From positions 744,001 through 808,000 of the forward strand of contig NHZP01000027.1 of assembly GCA_003313425.1 (NCBI GenBank): 64,000 nucleotides of DNA. Reading direction: 5' to 3'. Origin of the DNA: Pseudopyrenochaeta lycopersici. Lineage: Eukaryota; Ascomycota; Dothideomycetes; Pleosporales; Pseudopyrenochaetaceae. The position numbers were made by a program, and so were the translations under genes. Of this stretch, positions 34,058 through 47,339 are shown piece after piece; positions within the stretch are counted from its first letter, which is position 1; each line of letters starts with the position of its first letter. A model generated the notes under the pieces. That model was not told where the DNA came from. It was given only the letters and a program-made list of their open reading frames with translations, and searched no databases.

Positions 34058-37000
34058 CTTTAAACACTCTTAAGATAAGTAACACATATATAGAAAACGC
34101 AGTCTACTATACTACTAGGCTAGGTAACGCTGTTACTAAACTAGACCTCTTCTATAGTAATTAATTTAAGCTTAAAGAATAGCTACTTTAGTTTAACCTA
34201 TTCTTTAAGTTTAATTCTACTACTATAGAAGATAATAACTAAGTAGTACTTATAATACGCTATATAAGGGGCGAAGCTGCTAAGTAGGTAAAGCCTTATT
34301 TAGTTAAGTACCTAAGTAAGGAAACTAAACTAAAGGAGTTAATTAGTATGTTTAAGGAAACTAGCAACTTTAAGACACGTATACGTTAAGCGTTTAAGCT
34401 CCTAAACAAGACAACTATCGCAGAATAAAAATTCTAGAACATGCGATAAACTTAGTCTGTAGCTAACTACGCTAATAAGTTTTTAAGGTATGCTAGATAA
34501 ACTAACTAGAACGATAATACTCTAAAGACTATATATAAATAAGGCCTAAAGGCAGACGTCTAAACTATGCTAATACGCTCTAGTATAGGTATTATAACGC
34601 TAGATAACCTAATTAATAAAACTATCTAACTAAATATTAAGCTCTATAAGCTCTATGCGCGACTTAGAGGATAACAATTAGGATAAATAAAAGAAGATAA
34701 GAAACCCTAGAAGGATTATCATAATAAGTTAAACAGCAGTTACCTATAATATTAGTACTAGCTATAAGGAGTACCTAAATAGTATATATCTAGAGGACCT
34801 AAAGTAATACACCTAGATAACCTTAATAGAGGAAAATTAGATAAAGGTAGAAAGAAAAAGGAAATAACCTACTTTAACTATAATAAGAAAAGCTATATAG
34901 CTAAGGACTGTAGGAAGAAGAATAAAGTAACCTACTAGATTAATATAATAACTATAAAAGAAGAAAATAGTAATAATAAATTATAGGAAGTTATTACTAC
35001 ATAGGAAGAAAAGGCTTAAGATATAGAAATATTATAGCTACCTCTCTAAGAACCTACTAAGAGAGAGATCTTAGGAACCTAGTATAGTAATAAAGAGGAA
35101 GAAAGTAATAACTTCCTATCTCTAGTCTATAAAGATAGTAAAGAAGACTTTAATAATACTATAGTACTTCTAACTAAGAAATAGAAAATAGAGAACTTTT
35201 AGAACTAATATTAACTAAGAACTCTAAGGCTATTAACGCCTATAGGAGTAGAAAAAGATATAGCAGAACTTAACTACTAACTACGCGCGTAATATATATA
35301 TAAAGTATAATATATTAACGCGCTAACTCTAGTAGAATAGGAAGCAGATATAGTATAAGGAATAAGTATAATTATCCTAGCTAAATAAGTAATATAAGAT
35401 ATATTATAAGAATATTATAATTACCTTAAATATTATATAAAGGTAATATAACAATAGGTAGAAAGGGCTAAGGAAGTATAGTACCCTATAAGCGTTAGAG
35501 ACGCCCCCTAGAAACTTTAATAAGCTAGATAAATATAGGTACTAGAACCCCTAATAGTTAAGACCTTTAAATATATATTATAACGCTAAATAATACTACT
35601 ACTAATATAAGAAGATACTTTCTACATACTAAGTATTAAGGACCTAGTGTAGTAAGAGTACTTTTAAGTTAATTTCTACAGTAAGATTATACTTATAGAT
35701 ACTAAGAAGTAAGACGCTTATACTTAGCTTAAATAATAACTATATTAGGAGGATAATAAAGAGAATATTAACCCCTACTAGTGTCTTATAGTAAAAGAAG
35801 CTAGAAAATTATATAAGCACGCAGAGGCAGCTTAAACCCTGTATACTATGCGTAAAGGACTATAGAAGTAGATACTAGACTATTTAAAAGACCTACGTAA
35901 TTAATACTACAGTGTTATCTACTAGTCCTTCTATACTATAGACCTGTGTATAATACACTATTTAAGTAAAATAGAATAGAGATATTTCCTTAATTTATTT
36001 TACTAGTGTAAATACTAATAGTATAACTGTCCTAAAGTTAAATATAATAACTACCTATAAGATAAGAGAACTATCCTCTATTTTCTAGGGAATAATAATC
36101 CTGTAGCTACTATAGTAATGTAGCTTATCTTTAATAGGAAGTATAATTAGTAGTAATAGCAAACGTGCCTTAACTCTAACTATCTTAAGTATAAAGATAT
36201 TAAGATAATAAATAGGTATTAGGAGGAACCTTTTTTAGAGTCGCGCCTACTAATAAGTAAGAACTATAAACTCTATATATAACAGGCGTATAAGGACTCC
36301 TTAAGCTAGATATTAGGCTTAATAGAAGCTAGATAAAGGCACTAGTAGATTCTAGAGCATAACAAAGCTATATTTCTGCGTAAGTAATAAGATAAGCTAG
36401 CTTTATCTTATTACTAAAATTAGTACTATATCTATTAACAGTAGCTAATAGATAACTAATACTATTAGAGTCTGTAATTACATACAAAGTATAGAATATA
36501 TAACTTATTATCTAGAACTATAGGGAGATAATTAACCTAGACGTCTTTAGACTATTATAACACGACGTAATACTAGGACTCTTATAGTTAAGAGAATATA
36601 GCATAGAAATAGATTAGAAAAAGAAAAGTTCTTATTTAGATGCTGTAGAACAGACGTAACTATAAGTAAGCCTACGCTGTAGCTAAGTGCTTAGGTAGAT
36701 AAGAAGATAATAATAGGAATTCTTACTTTAAATAAGGATAACCTTAAGGTATAAGGGTCTAACTTAGTAGGTACTAATAGGAGGCCTTTAGACTAATAAG
36801 CTAGAGTTAAAGAGTAAAGTATAACTCTAGTAATCCCTAATAAGTATAAAGAATATAAGTTACTCTTTTAGGAAGAGATAAGTATAAAGGTATTACTTAA
36901 ATATTAACCCTAGGATTACAAGATAATCTTATAGAAAGGAGAGTAACTAACTTTTAGCCTAATTTACAGTTTATTAGAAAAAGAACTTAAAACCCTACGC

Positions 37001-40000
37001 GAATATATTAAAATAAACTTTAAAAAGAGAATTATTAGAGAATTATAGTCGCTAGTAGGATACCCTACACTATTTATACTAAAAAAGAATAAGAAGTTAA
37101 GATTATGCGTTAACTACTAGAAACTTAATAATATTATAATAAAAAATTAATACCCTTTACTAAATATAGTAGAACTATAGGATTAACTAGCCTTTATAAA
37201 AGCCTTTCTAGTATTAGACTTAAAAGGAGCGTATAACTTTATTTATATAAAGAAAGGTAAGGAATAGAAGACTATATTTAAAATACGCTATAGCTACTAT
37301 AAGTATACAATATACTCTTTAGTCTTACTAACGCACTAGCTACATGCTAGGCGCTTAATAATAACGTATTAAGAGAATACTTAGATATATTAATTATTAC
37401 ATACCTTAATAATATCTTTATATACTCTAAGAATTTATAGGAGCACGTTAAGCACATTAAAATAGTTCTTACCTATTTAAGAAGATTTAGCTTACTACTT
37501 AAACTTAATAAATATAAGTTCTATAAAGAAGAAGTTAAATTCCTAGGATATATAGTAGGTGTATATAGAGTAAAGATAAGTAAAGAAAAAATAAGAGTAG
37601 TAAAAGAATAGCCTAAACCTAAAATAGTTAAAGATATATAGTTATTTATAAGATTTATTAACTTTAACTAATAGTTTATTAAGGACTTCTCTAAAAAATC
37701 TATCCTACTTACTAAACGCATAAAGAAAGAAATAAAATAGGAATAGGGAAGTAAATAAAGGAAAGCATTTTAAGTACTTAAGAAAGCCTATATTATACTA
37801 CTAGTGCTAATTACGTTCTAAATAGGAGAACCTTTATAGTTTAAAATAGATGCCTTAGACCTTACACTAGGTATAATAGTAAAATAAGAATATAATATGA
37901 AATAGTACCTAATTACCTACTACTTTAGGAAATTTACAGACTTAAAAGAGTAATATAACGTACATAATAAAGAGCTTATAGCAGTTATTAACGCCCTTAA
38001 CTACTAGCAGATCTACGCAGAAAGCTGCTTAGATCTTATAATATTTATAGACTATAAGAACTTAGTTAACTTTACTACTACTAAGACCTTAAACTAGAGA
38101 TAGGTCTAATAGGCAGAAATACTAAGATAATATAAGTTTAAGATTATATACACACTAAGAAAAGATAATAGTAGAGCTAATGCTCTTAGCCGCAAATTAG
38201 ACATCGCAGGAATAAAAGTAATAGTTAATAACACTATCCTTCAAGTAAACTAGGATAGAAGCCTAGGACCTAATAAGTTATTAAATCATACTATAATAAT
38301 TACGTCTAAGGTACCTAAAGAATTATAAGAAGTAATTATCTAATAACACTATAATAACCTAGTATATAGTTACCTTAGAATTAAAAAAATAATAGAACTT
38401 ATACAGCGACACTATAGCTTTAAGAATATAAAGGCTAAGGTTAAATAGTTTATTAAAAAATGCGCAGACTATTATAAGAAAAAATATAGTACCTATATAC
38501 TATATAGAGAAATATAAGCTATAGAGCTACCTAATAAACCTTAGGAAGATATTTCTATAGACTTTATATCAAGGTTACTACTATCTAAAGATCCCGCGAT
38601 AGGAATTAAGTATAACACTATCTTTAATATAGTCTGTAGGTTTATAAAAGCAGTAGAGGTAATACTATTTAGAAATAACTCTAATACAGAACAGCTAGCA
38701 TTTATTATTCTAGACAGACTAATATAATACTATAGTATACCTAAGTCTATTATAAGTAATAGAGATAAGCTCTTTATATCTAACTTCTAGTCTTTATTAA
38801 TAGCCGCGATAGGGATAAAGAGAAAGTTATTAACAGCCTATTACCTATAAACGGACAGATAAACAGAAAGAATAAATAAAATAATAAAGACCTACTTAAG
38901 GATTTATAGTAACTAATAATAGAATAATTAGGTTTTATTATTACTAATAGCATAACTAGCCTATAATAATAAATTATTAGAATTAACTAGAAAGATACTA
39001 TTCTTTACTAACTACAGGAGACACCCTAATCTCTTTATAAAGTTATATCCTAGTAGAAAAGCTAAAGCAGCTATAAAAATAGCTAAAGAAATAAAGAAAA
39101 TATATAAACAACTCTAAGAGAACCTTAAGAAAGCATAATATAACAGTATTTCCTACCAGAATAAGAAAAGAAAAATAGTAACTTAGCTAAAGAAGGGGGA
39201 TAAAGTATACTTACTTATAAGGAATTTACGCAATAAATAACTAAGTATAAGACTTAATTATATTAAGGTTAGACTATTTTTAGTTAAAGAATAAAACAGA
39301 CCTGTAAATTACACACCTAAGCTACTACTAGATATAAAGATCTACCTCCGCTTCTATATCTCTAAATTAGAACTAGCTACCTTTATAACGCTATTATAAA
39401 AAATATTTTAGTATAACCTAGAGGAAGAAAATAAGTTTAAAGTTAAGAAAATCTAGGAATACTAACAAAATAGAAGAACTAATAACCTAGAACTAAACTT
39501 TAGTTACCTAGTTAAATAGAAAGGATACCTAAGCTTAGAGAGCACGTAGGAACTAGAGGAATATCTAAGAAACTACTAATAAAAAATTAGAGAATACTAG
39601 AAAAGAGAAGAATCTAAAGAAAAGAATAATACACCTTAAAAGAACTAAGAACTAGAGGGAACTACTAGATCTACTACTAACAGCCTATTACTAATTAGTG
39701 CCTCCTAGTACTTAAGAGGGAAGCCCTTAAACGCACCCTAGGTGCTAAGCAATAAACTAAACCTAAGGGAGTTAGAAGCGTTTTTAGGTAATAAGGCCTC
39801 CGCCGCTTCTTACTCCTTAATATCCTACTCTTCTACAGCTATTACCTCCTCTGCAAGTTAGTTAATTAAATCTATTTATTATTATAACTACTCCTTATAA
39901 GCTTAAGTAACGCGCAGCTCTTCTAGAGCCTTTTTATGCGCCTTTATTATAACCTCTTACGTATTTCTAGATTCTTTTATTTACTCCTAAAGCTTTATCT

Positions 40001-40207
40001 TTTAATTAACTAGTTATTTAAACTTAGACTCTGTAACTTGTACGTTATAATGTTACCCTTAATAAAGGCACTTACTACATTTCCCTAAGCAAACATAGAC
40101 CTTACACACCTAGCTATACTCTATATACGTTGTATACTTCTAAACTATAGCTTCCTTAAAAGAGTAAATAAAATTATAGAGGCGTTAATAATAAGTAGTG
40201 CTAGACA

Positions 40208-40700
40208 CCTATAGTAGGGTAGTAAATAAGTATAGGTTAGGGTTAGGTTAGGTTTAATTATATAAGACCTGTACCTAAACTAGCTCTATACCTAATCTTT
40301 ATACGCTAGTAATAGGTATAGGTTAAGGTTACTGTAAATAGGTTAAGGTTAGGGTTAGGGTTATTAGCCTTAGGTACGTCTAGGTCTAACTAATTACGTC
40401 TTTTTTATATTAGGTCTAATACTAACTAATATATATCTAAAATAGCTAGTTATGCTACTAATTATAGTAAATTATTATAATTACTAAGCAACCCTAGTAG
40501 ATACCCGTAACTAAACCTAAACCTATACGTGCATAACCTTAGCCTTAACCTAACCTAGAGTCCGTGTGACCTAACCCTAACCTATACCTATAGTCCGTGC
40601 GACCTAACCCTAAACCTAACCTACTTATCTATAACCCTATACCTAACCTATACCTATAGTAGGTACCCGTAACCTATTTACTACCCTAACCTGTATATAT
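40208..40700. repeat. Telomere-like TTAGGG/CCCTAA inverted repeat segment inside the Ty3 element
   Basis: The left half carries GGTTAGGGTTAGGTTAGG (about 40233-40250) and GGTTAAGGTTAGGGTTAGGG (about 40340-40362). The right half carries CCTAACCCTAACC-type runs (about 40550-40640). The outer edges are related inverted sequences (GGGTAGTAAATAAG on the left; CTATTTACTACCC on the right). The sister copy at 11662-13506 lacks this segment at the corresponding place, so it is an insertion rather than part of the family. Confidence 0.7.
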
Positions 40701-40792
40701 TTAGGTATAGCGAGATATAGTAAGGTAAAAGTAAGAAACGCCCGCGTTATATAATAAGCACTAAGGACAGCGCTAGGACAGGAGGGGGATGG

Positions 40793-41180
40793 TGTTACAA
40801 TCCTGCTAAGACCCTGCCCTAGCGGCCCTAGCTAGACTATATAGGCATTAGCCTAACAACTAAGATTACGTGACGTGCTTAGTTAATTAGTCTAATTAGT
40901 AGTACTAAGCACACTAAGTACACTAAGTAACCTGCATAACCTCTATATATATAGATTACTATAATAAACCCTTATAGATAATTATATTTAACTTAATATT
41001 ATACTCTATAGTATAGTAATAGTAATACTAATTATTCTTAACCCTTAGTTCTCTTTATAGAAGCGCCCTCTTACTATCTTAGTATTAAACCCCCTTCTAT
41101 ATAGTCCCTTACTCTATCCTAGAGAACTAACCTTGCGGTCTTATTAATTATCCTCACTAATAGTCTTTAAGATCTTTATA
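40793..41180 (+). repeat. 3' LTR of the complete Ty3 element
   Basis: 388 bp from TGTTACAATCCTGC to GATCTTTATA, followed by TAGAC. Confidence 0.88.
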
Positions 41181-41299
41181 TAGACTTCTTCCTATATATA
41201 GTAGGACATAGCTACTAGCTATAGATAGTAATTCTGCTTATATAATATATAAGTAAGAAGCGTAACCTTAATAAGGATAGGTAGGAGGATAAATAAAAT

Positions 41300-42258
41300 A
41301 AGTTTTATTAATGCTAGGTGCAGAATAAAAGTAGAGGTAAGCCCTACTTTTATAGATATAAAATAAGATTACTAAGCTAAACTATAACTAACTAATAAAA
41401 GATAAAATATCCTTTTAAGCTTATAAATTAGATTTATAAGTAAAAGTAAAGAGCAGTAAAGAGGAGTTTTAAAGTAATAACCTAGGTTATTACTCTATTT
41501 TAACTTTTACTAAAAGTCTTAAGAATCTTAATAGTTTCTATAGTAATTAGAAATATCTGGAACTCTATAGTTACTAGCTCTATTTACGTACTTTAAGATT
41601 TAATCTTAGATAGTTTTATACGCTCTATAAGATAGCTATTTATAATTAAAAGCTTATAAAAGGAGATAATCTTTACAGCTTAACTTAAGGAAGCTTACTT
41701 TATTAGAAAAGGAAGTAATAGTTAATTATATACTTAATCTAGATTAATATAACTTTCTACTTATATATATAGCTTTATATAATATAGCTAAGAAGCTAAT
41801 ATCAATATATAGTAGAAGTTTAAAGTTAAAATAAATTAGCTATCTAACTTTATAAAGTATATAGGTAGTCTAATAATATATTTTACTTAAGTATATAATA
41901 AGTAGAGAGCTTTTTATAAAGATCTAAAGTTAGTCAATACCTAGATTAAGTAAGTAAAAGAGATAAAAGTAAAGTATAGTATACTAAATAAAAATATATT
42001 TAACTTTAATAAAGCTAGCTTTATAATAAGTAAGATAATAATTTAGCTAGTTATAACTAAGTTAGAAAAGAGAGTATAGCTAAAGGCTATGTAGCTAAGT
42101 AACTATAAGTAAGTAATATTAATTTAAAGTATTAATACTACTAGCTAAGTAATCTTACTTTTTCTAACCTTTACTAACTAGTATTACTATTATACTTAGT
42201 ACTAGAAAGAAGCTATCTTATATAACTAAGCTATCTTAGTAATAATAGCTAGATAACT
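41300..42258 (+). mobile_element. Fot1/pogo-type (DDE) transposase relic, RIP-mutated, cut by a gypsy LTR
   Basis: Read with TAG/TAA as mutated Trp/Gln, the plus strand from about 41860 shows a Tc5/CENP-B-like helix-turn-helix region, then FNFNKASFI for FDETGF (about 42000) and VTKLEKRVQ with a run equivalent to PGNREWVT (about 42055-42110), then LLFLTFTNQYY for PPFLIFTGQ (about 42150). These are the ordered landmarks of fungal pogo/Fot1 transposases. The match stops at 42258, where an LTR starts. The 5' boundary is uncertain. Confidence 0.55.
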
Positions 42259-44181
42259 GTTACGAACAGGAAGTAGGAAGGCGGCGGTTATGAGGATGAG
42301 GGAGGAGGCACGGACGACCAACGAGGAGGCCAAGCCTCTGAACTAACTAATAACGCTAGGATCACGTAATCCCAGAAAACCCACGCCAAGACGGACTATA
42401 TTCTATAGGACAGAGACAAACCTAGAAATCCTAGAGAGGGCCTTATAGGAATCCTATAAGATAATTATGTATATAGACTCGCATAATATAGCCTTATAGC
42501 ATATTATAATTAACTTAAGATAATCTATAAGTATACTACTATTCTATACTTCTACTTTTAACCTAACCTACATATCTACAGAATACTCTAAAGATATTAA
42601 CTAGTTAATACTAGTTACTTTATATTATAACTACTTAATTAGATCTTTAATATTTTAATTACCCTTAAGATAAGTAGTACTAGCGAATACGTAGCTACCC
42701 CTAACTCTTTAACTATAACTACTAAAGGTCGCCTAATTAGTAAACCTACTACGTTTAGTAGTAATAGATAATATCTAAAAGGATAGTTACTCTAACTTAA
42801 CCTGTACTTCTATCTCTATAAAGACATTACTAAAAGTAATAAGGCACCTATTATAATTACTTACCTTATAGGTAAAGTACTAGACTAGGTTACGCTATAA
42901 CTAGAATAATATATAAACTAGGAAGTTATTAACGCAGATAATACAGAAATATTTAAAGATTAGGATAAGTTTAAAAAGTATATTTAGTAAATCTTTAGAA
43001 TACAGACTAAGAAAGTCGCAGCAGAATAACACATACAGGAACTTAAATAATACATCTCTGTCGCTAACTATACTAATAGGTTTAAGTAGTATTCTATAAT
43101 TATTAGATAGGATAATAAGGCTCTTAAATATATATTCTAATAAGGCCTAAAACTATAGGTTAGGGAGGAACTTATAAGAACAGGATGCGTTATTAAAGAC
43201 CTTAAAAACCTAATTAATAACTATATAAGAATTAATAATAACCTATATAAACTAAACTAAGAACTATACAGCTATAAAAAAGGAAGAATAAACTATATAG
43301 GTAAATAAAAAGGCTATATTTACTACCCTAGAAACACTTACACTACTAGTTACTATACTTCTAATAAACTAGAACTAATATATCTAGATAATATTAATAA
43401 GAAGTAAGGGAATAGGAAGGAAGGAAACTAGAAGATAGATATAGAGAAGTTAAAAAGAAATTACTATAATTATAGGAAGAAAAGATACTTTATAAAGAAC
43501 TATAGGTAAAAGAATAAAGTTACCTAACTTAAAGTTAATATAATTAAAAACTTTAATAACACCTAATTTAGAGACTAGAAGGTAGTTACTACACATAACT
43601 ATAATACTATACCTTTATTACTACTATATTAAGATAATAACTAGATTATAGAAACCTATAGACAGGTTACTCTAAATATATAGGAGATTAACTAAAATAA
43701 TAAGGCTTTAGCAGAACTATATCTAGGGACCCTAGTTAACTAGGACTAACTACTACTTATAGAAAGTATTAAGGAAGCATAGGCACTAGATAATAAGATA
43801 TAGAGAATATAAGGTATAACAGCACTATAGAAAATACACAGCAGGAAATATATATACACGCGATGCTAAAACTAGAAAATAAAGTGTAAACTCTTAAACT
43901 AGAATAGTATATATTAGGAATACGTAATAGAAAATATTAAGTATATTAGATTCTTTATAGAATAAGCTAAGCAGTAAATTAACTAGAAAGCTGCGGCCTA
44001 AGTAGAGAAAGGATAAAGACTCTTCTAATATAATTACGACTAGAGAAACCTAAGACATAGACTACTGTTATACTTCTACTGCACATATAACTACTATAAC
44101 TACTATTACGCTATTAAGCTATAAGAAGGACACTTCCTAATACTAAAGGGAGCGTGTAAATAGTAATAGTATAACTACTAG
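42259..44181 (+). mobile_element. Second gypsy relic, 5' part (LTR and gag), RIP-mutated
   Basis: Begins with an LTR-like TGTTACGAACAGGAAG (42259) ending near 42592 (ATATCTACA). It then encodes a gag-like helical region (about 42950-43300) and a decayed zinc knuckle at about 43460-43510 where Cys codons are Tyr. At 44181 it is interrupted by the 12.7-kb element and continues at 56911. Confidence 0.65.
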
Positions 44182-44554
44182 TGTGCCGTTGCACAGGGTA
44201 CCTGGGCAATCAGGTGATGATAGGTTTCCTTTGTCAGCGAGATTTGATGATAAGACTTGGAGATGCGAGAGATCTCAACGTCATGCACCAAAACCTCATG
44301 CACCACACACTACGAGAATTCACTTCAAAACTGAGATTTTGCAAAGTAGCTAGTGCATTAGTTACGTCAATTCAATAAGATTTCAGACCATTTTGTTTAT
44401 TACTTTTAATCAGGCTCCATACTTACCTTCGTTTCTAGCAGACTACACAGGCAGGGCTGCTCCTGTTATTTACGCACGCTTAGATTCCAACGTTACCTCT
44501 CATTCACAACACCAGAACTGCGGGATTGTACCGAACCACCTTGTTAACTCCACA
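44182..44554 (+). repeat. 5' LTR of the 12.7-kb element
   Basis: 373 bp, identical in length to the 3' LTR. Four differences, all A here against G in the 3' LTR, each after a T (TG to TA). Confidence 0.93.
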
Positions 44555-44739
44555 TATAATGGCGAAGCCCAAGGGGCACAACGGTCTGTTCTAGTTAGGC
44601 TATAGCTAATGAGAGCAGAAAAAGCCTACATGGCATTAAACTGTCAACGTCGAAAACACAAATATGAGAGCGCTACATTGCAATACAGAGATCATAGGAT
44701 TACCTAGAAAGAGCTGGGTGTCTGTTTGACCCTAACAAA

Positions 44740-44892
44740 CCTTTGAGAGGGATGGCGCTGTTGCGGCCAGCCTTCAGAACCTTTGAGAGGGATGGCGCTA
44801 TTGCGGCCAGCCTTCAGAACCTTTGAGAGGGATGGCGCTGTTGCGGCCAGCCTTCAGAACCTTTGAGAGGGATAGCGCTGTTGCGGCCACCC
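44740..44892 (+). repeat. 40-bp tandem repeat, nearly four copies, in the leader of the 12.7-kb element
   Basis: The unit starts CCTTTGAGAGGGATGGCGCT and recurs at 44740, 44780, 44820 and 44860 (the last one partial), with one-base differences in copies 2 and 4. It lies between the 5' LTR and gag, where packaging or leader signals of retroelements usually lie. Confidence 0.92.
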
Positions 44893-45224
44893 CCTCTACA
44901 TTTTTGGAGCTAAGAGTTGACAGGGACCAGCTCTGTTGAGGCTGTATCCTTGTTATCTTGCTATGACAAATTAAGACTTCCTATAACATGAGCGGAAGCT
45001 AACTTAGTAGTAGTAGGACAAGAAGACGAACAAGAATAAGACAACAGAAAACAAAAAACGAGAACAACTATAAACGATCAGGAAACAATTCAGAAGTAGT
45101 ACAGTATCAGATTTTAGTCAATTATCAGCGTTAGCAAGGAACTGCCTAGTAGTTGCAGTCTCCTTATTCAGTTATACTGAAGGGCTGCAGCAGCCTATTC
45201 AGGATTCAGCCTTCAGCCATCCTC

Positions 45225-47309
45225 ATGGCTGAATCGACACCAGATTCGCTGTCATTCAGATCAGATCTTACGCCGGCTATTGAGGTCATTGAGAAACATA
45301 CTATAGATACCAGCAAAGTACTTGTGCCTATAAGGCCGGCAAGGAAAGACTTTCTATTTACAGGAAAAGACGTCACTGAGTTCCTAGATGACTTCAATCG
45401 CCAGGCAGACAATAGCGGCTATAACAACTATCAAAAGATAAGAATCCTTCCAGACTTCTGTGACACTATGTGCAGAAGCTTCATTAAGAAAATGAGGCCA
45501 TACAGGGTACCAGACTGGAAGAAGCTTCAAGAAGCAATGAAAGAGCATTGGCACGATCAAGATGTAGCTCAACGCATGGGAACGCGAGCGTTCCTGGAGA
45601 CCTATGTTTCTGAAACGTCAAGAAAATTCCCAGGACTATCTGAGTATTCAACCAACTTCGCAGCGTACAGTGACGCTTGCATTGAGACAGGCCAGCTACA
45701 TAGGACAGAGGCTGGCTTCTTTTTCGCCAGAGGCCTTCCAAGAGAAGACCAAGATATGATCTTCATCCACATGCATGAAGGGCCGATTCCAGACAAGCTA
45801 GAGAGTTTTGATATTAAGAAGATTTACACGTATCTCAAGCGCGTGTACCGCCAGAGAGAGGGGATGAAACAGATATCCCCTAGTCATGCAGAAAGAGAGG
45901 CTAAGCTTGCACACCAGATCCTGGATCAAGAAAAGAAAACATCAACAGCTGAGCAGCTGAAAGATGCAGTTGATGAGTATAAGAAAAGCAAGGTTCAAGA
46001 GGAAGCTAGGCCTACTCTTCCACCTAGTATAGATCCAGAGGTTCAAGACCTTATTTCAGCCCTCGGCGACTGGAAGATTAGCCTAGCTGAGGTCAACGAG
46101 ATGATGGTTCATCCCAAGCTTGGTCAGATTCTGAGGAACCCAGCTACGTACGCGTACTTCATCGGCCGAGTCGTCACAAGAGATGATGCCAAGCAGCCAC
46201 TATCGGAAAGGAATGATGGCTCGTACATGACGACGGCTCCTCGCAACTTGAATCCTCAGCAAGGCGCGATCACTATCCAAGGCCGTGAATATCGAAACAC
46301 TTGTAATATGTGCAACCTCCCTAGTCACATTGCGAGAGAATATGAGCTATATCAGCTGCTTTTGCATCTTAGCTGGATTAGCTTTAAGTAGAACAGGGAA
46401 GTTGGATATAAGACTTACTATTTTAGTCCTTCGCACAAGAGGTTAGGGCAAATCCAAGGAACTGCACCCCAAACGCTGCAGCTCCATTGGTTGAAACAGA
46501 AAATTCGGGAGTATTACAGAGTCACTGACGATGTCCTAGATCAGCCAGCGTCGGCAGTATGTCCAGAGAAGTTTGATGGAGTAGACTCAAGGCCTGCTCA
46601 ATATCGAAAGCTTAGACTACTAGCTGTGCAGCAACAGAAGGTGGTTAGTCCCAATACGAATACGATTGCAGAAGATAGATATAGCAGGATAGCCATAAGC
46701 CCGGCCAAGGACCTACTGAACTTTCAGAACGTCAGGATATTGCCAAGAGGCTCGACTGAAGCGTGTTTTGCCCTCGATGAGGTCACATCTCAGGACATTA
46801 TTCTTAGTGCTTTTAAGGAAGGAGCAGTGAATGCTGGCTCAACTTATGCAGCAACACGCTCTCAAACGCGTCAGAATGTCGGGAAAGATCCAGTTCTTAA
46901 GAAAGTCAGGCAGAGCAAAGTTCAGAAGCAAGCTCCTGCCAAACCTCCTCATTCTGAACAACCAAAGCGAGTCACAGTCAAGGACCATCGTATGCCTGTT
47001 ATGAGGGGCAACACTGCATTCGAACCAATGGATATTGAGGAGTTTGAACGAGTGGAGCCGATTCCATTCGCCAGCCAAGCCCATAACAAGCCATTCTCTC
47101 TCATACAGCCTCTGGACGACGATAGAAGCTTTCAGGATTTAAAAGCTGAGCCTGAATTTGTTAGTCAGAACAAGAAAAAGAAGAACCAGAATGACGGCCT
47201 TACTGACACGGAGCTCCGTCATTTACTAGGCCCGCATCCAAACCGTATCGCCACCACCATGCTACGTCAGGAGGTGCGTGGTGTGACTTTTAGGGACCTT
47301 ATAAGCTAA
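45225..47309 (+). pseudogene. gag and gag-pol linker of the 12.7-kb element, one internal stop
   Basis: The first ATG in frame is at 45225 (MAESTPDSLSFRS). A helical capsid-like region (FLDDFNRQADNSGYNNYQKI; ARGLPREDQDMIF) is followed by a single zinc knuckle CNMCNLPSHIAREY, where the final Cys is Tyr (TGT to TAT, a RIP-type change). A TAG at 46389-46391 interrupts the frame, which continues unchanged to a TAA at 47307-47309. The downstream half is a charged linker (QNKKKKNQ). Part of the gag-pol polyprotein. Confidence 0.75.
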
Positions 47310-47339
47310 CATCAGCTTCAAAAATAAGTTGGAAATATA

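Larger units (their letters stand above)
33669..41180 (+). mobile_element. Complete Ty3/gypsy chromodomain retrotransposon, inactivated by RIP, TSD TAGAC
   Basis: LTRs 33669-34057 (389 bp) and 40793-41180 (388 bp) start TGTTAC and end TTTATA (ancestral TTTACA likely). The target duplication TAGAC is at 33664-33668 and 41181-41185, and the polypurine tract GGACAGGAGGGGGATGG precedes the 3' LTR. Reading TAG/TAA as mutated Trp/Gln, the order is gag with a zinc-knuckle relic near 34870, protease (ALVDS at about 36345), RT with ALATCQA then YLNNIFIYSKN for YLDDIL at about 37330-37430, RNase H, integrase (about 38400-39300) and a chromodomain (YLVKQKGYLSLEST at about 39500-39550). RT before integrase and the chromodomain identify a chromovirus. 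No intact frame remains. An inserted telomere-like segment lies at 40208-40700. Confidence 0.9.

Noticed and set aside
44740..44892. Regularly spaced direct repeats, considered as CRISPR
   Set aside because: Head-to-tail tandem repeats with no unique spacers, in a eukaryotic retroelement.
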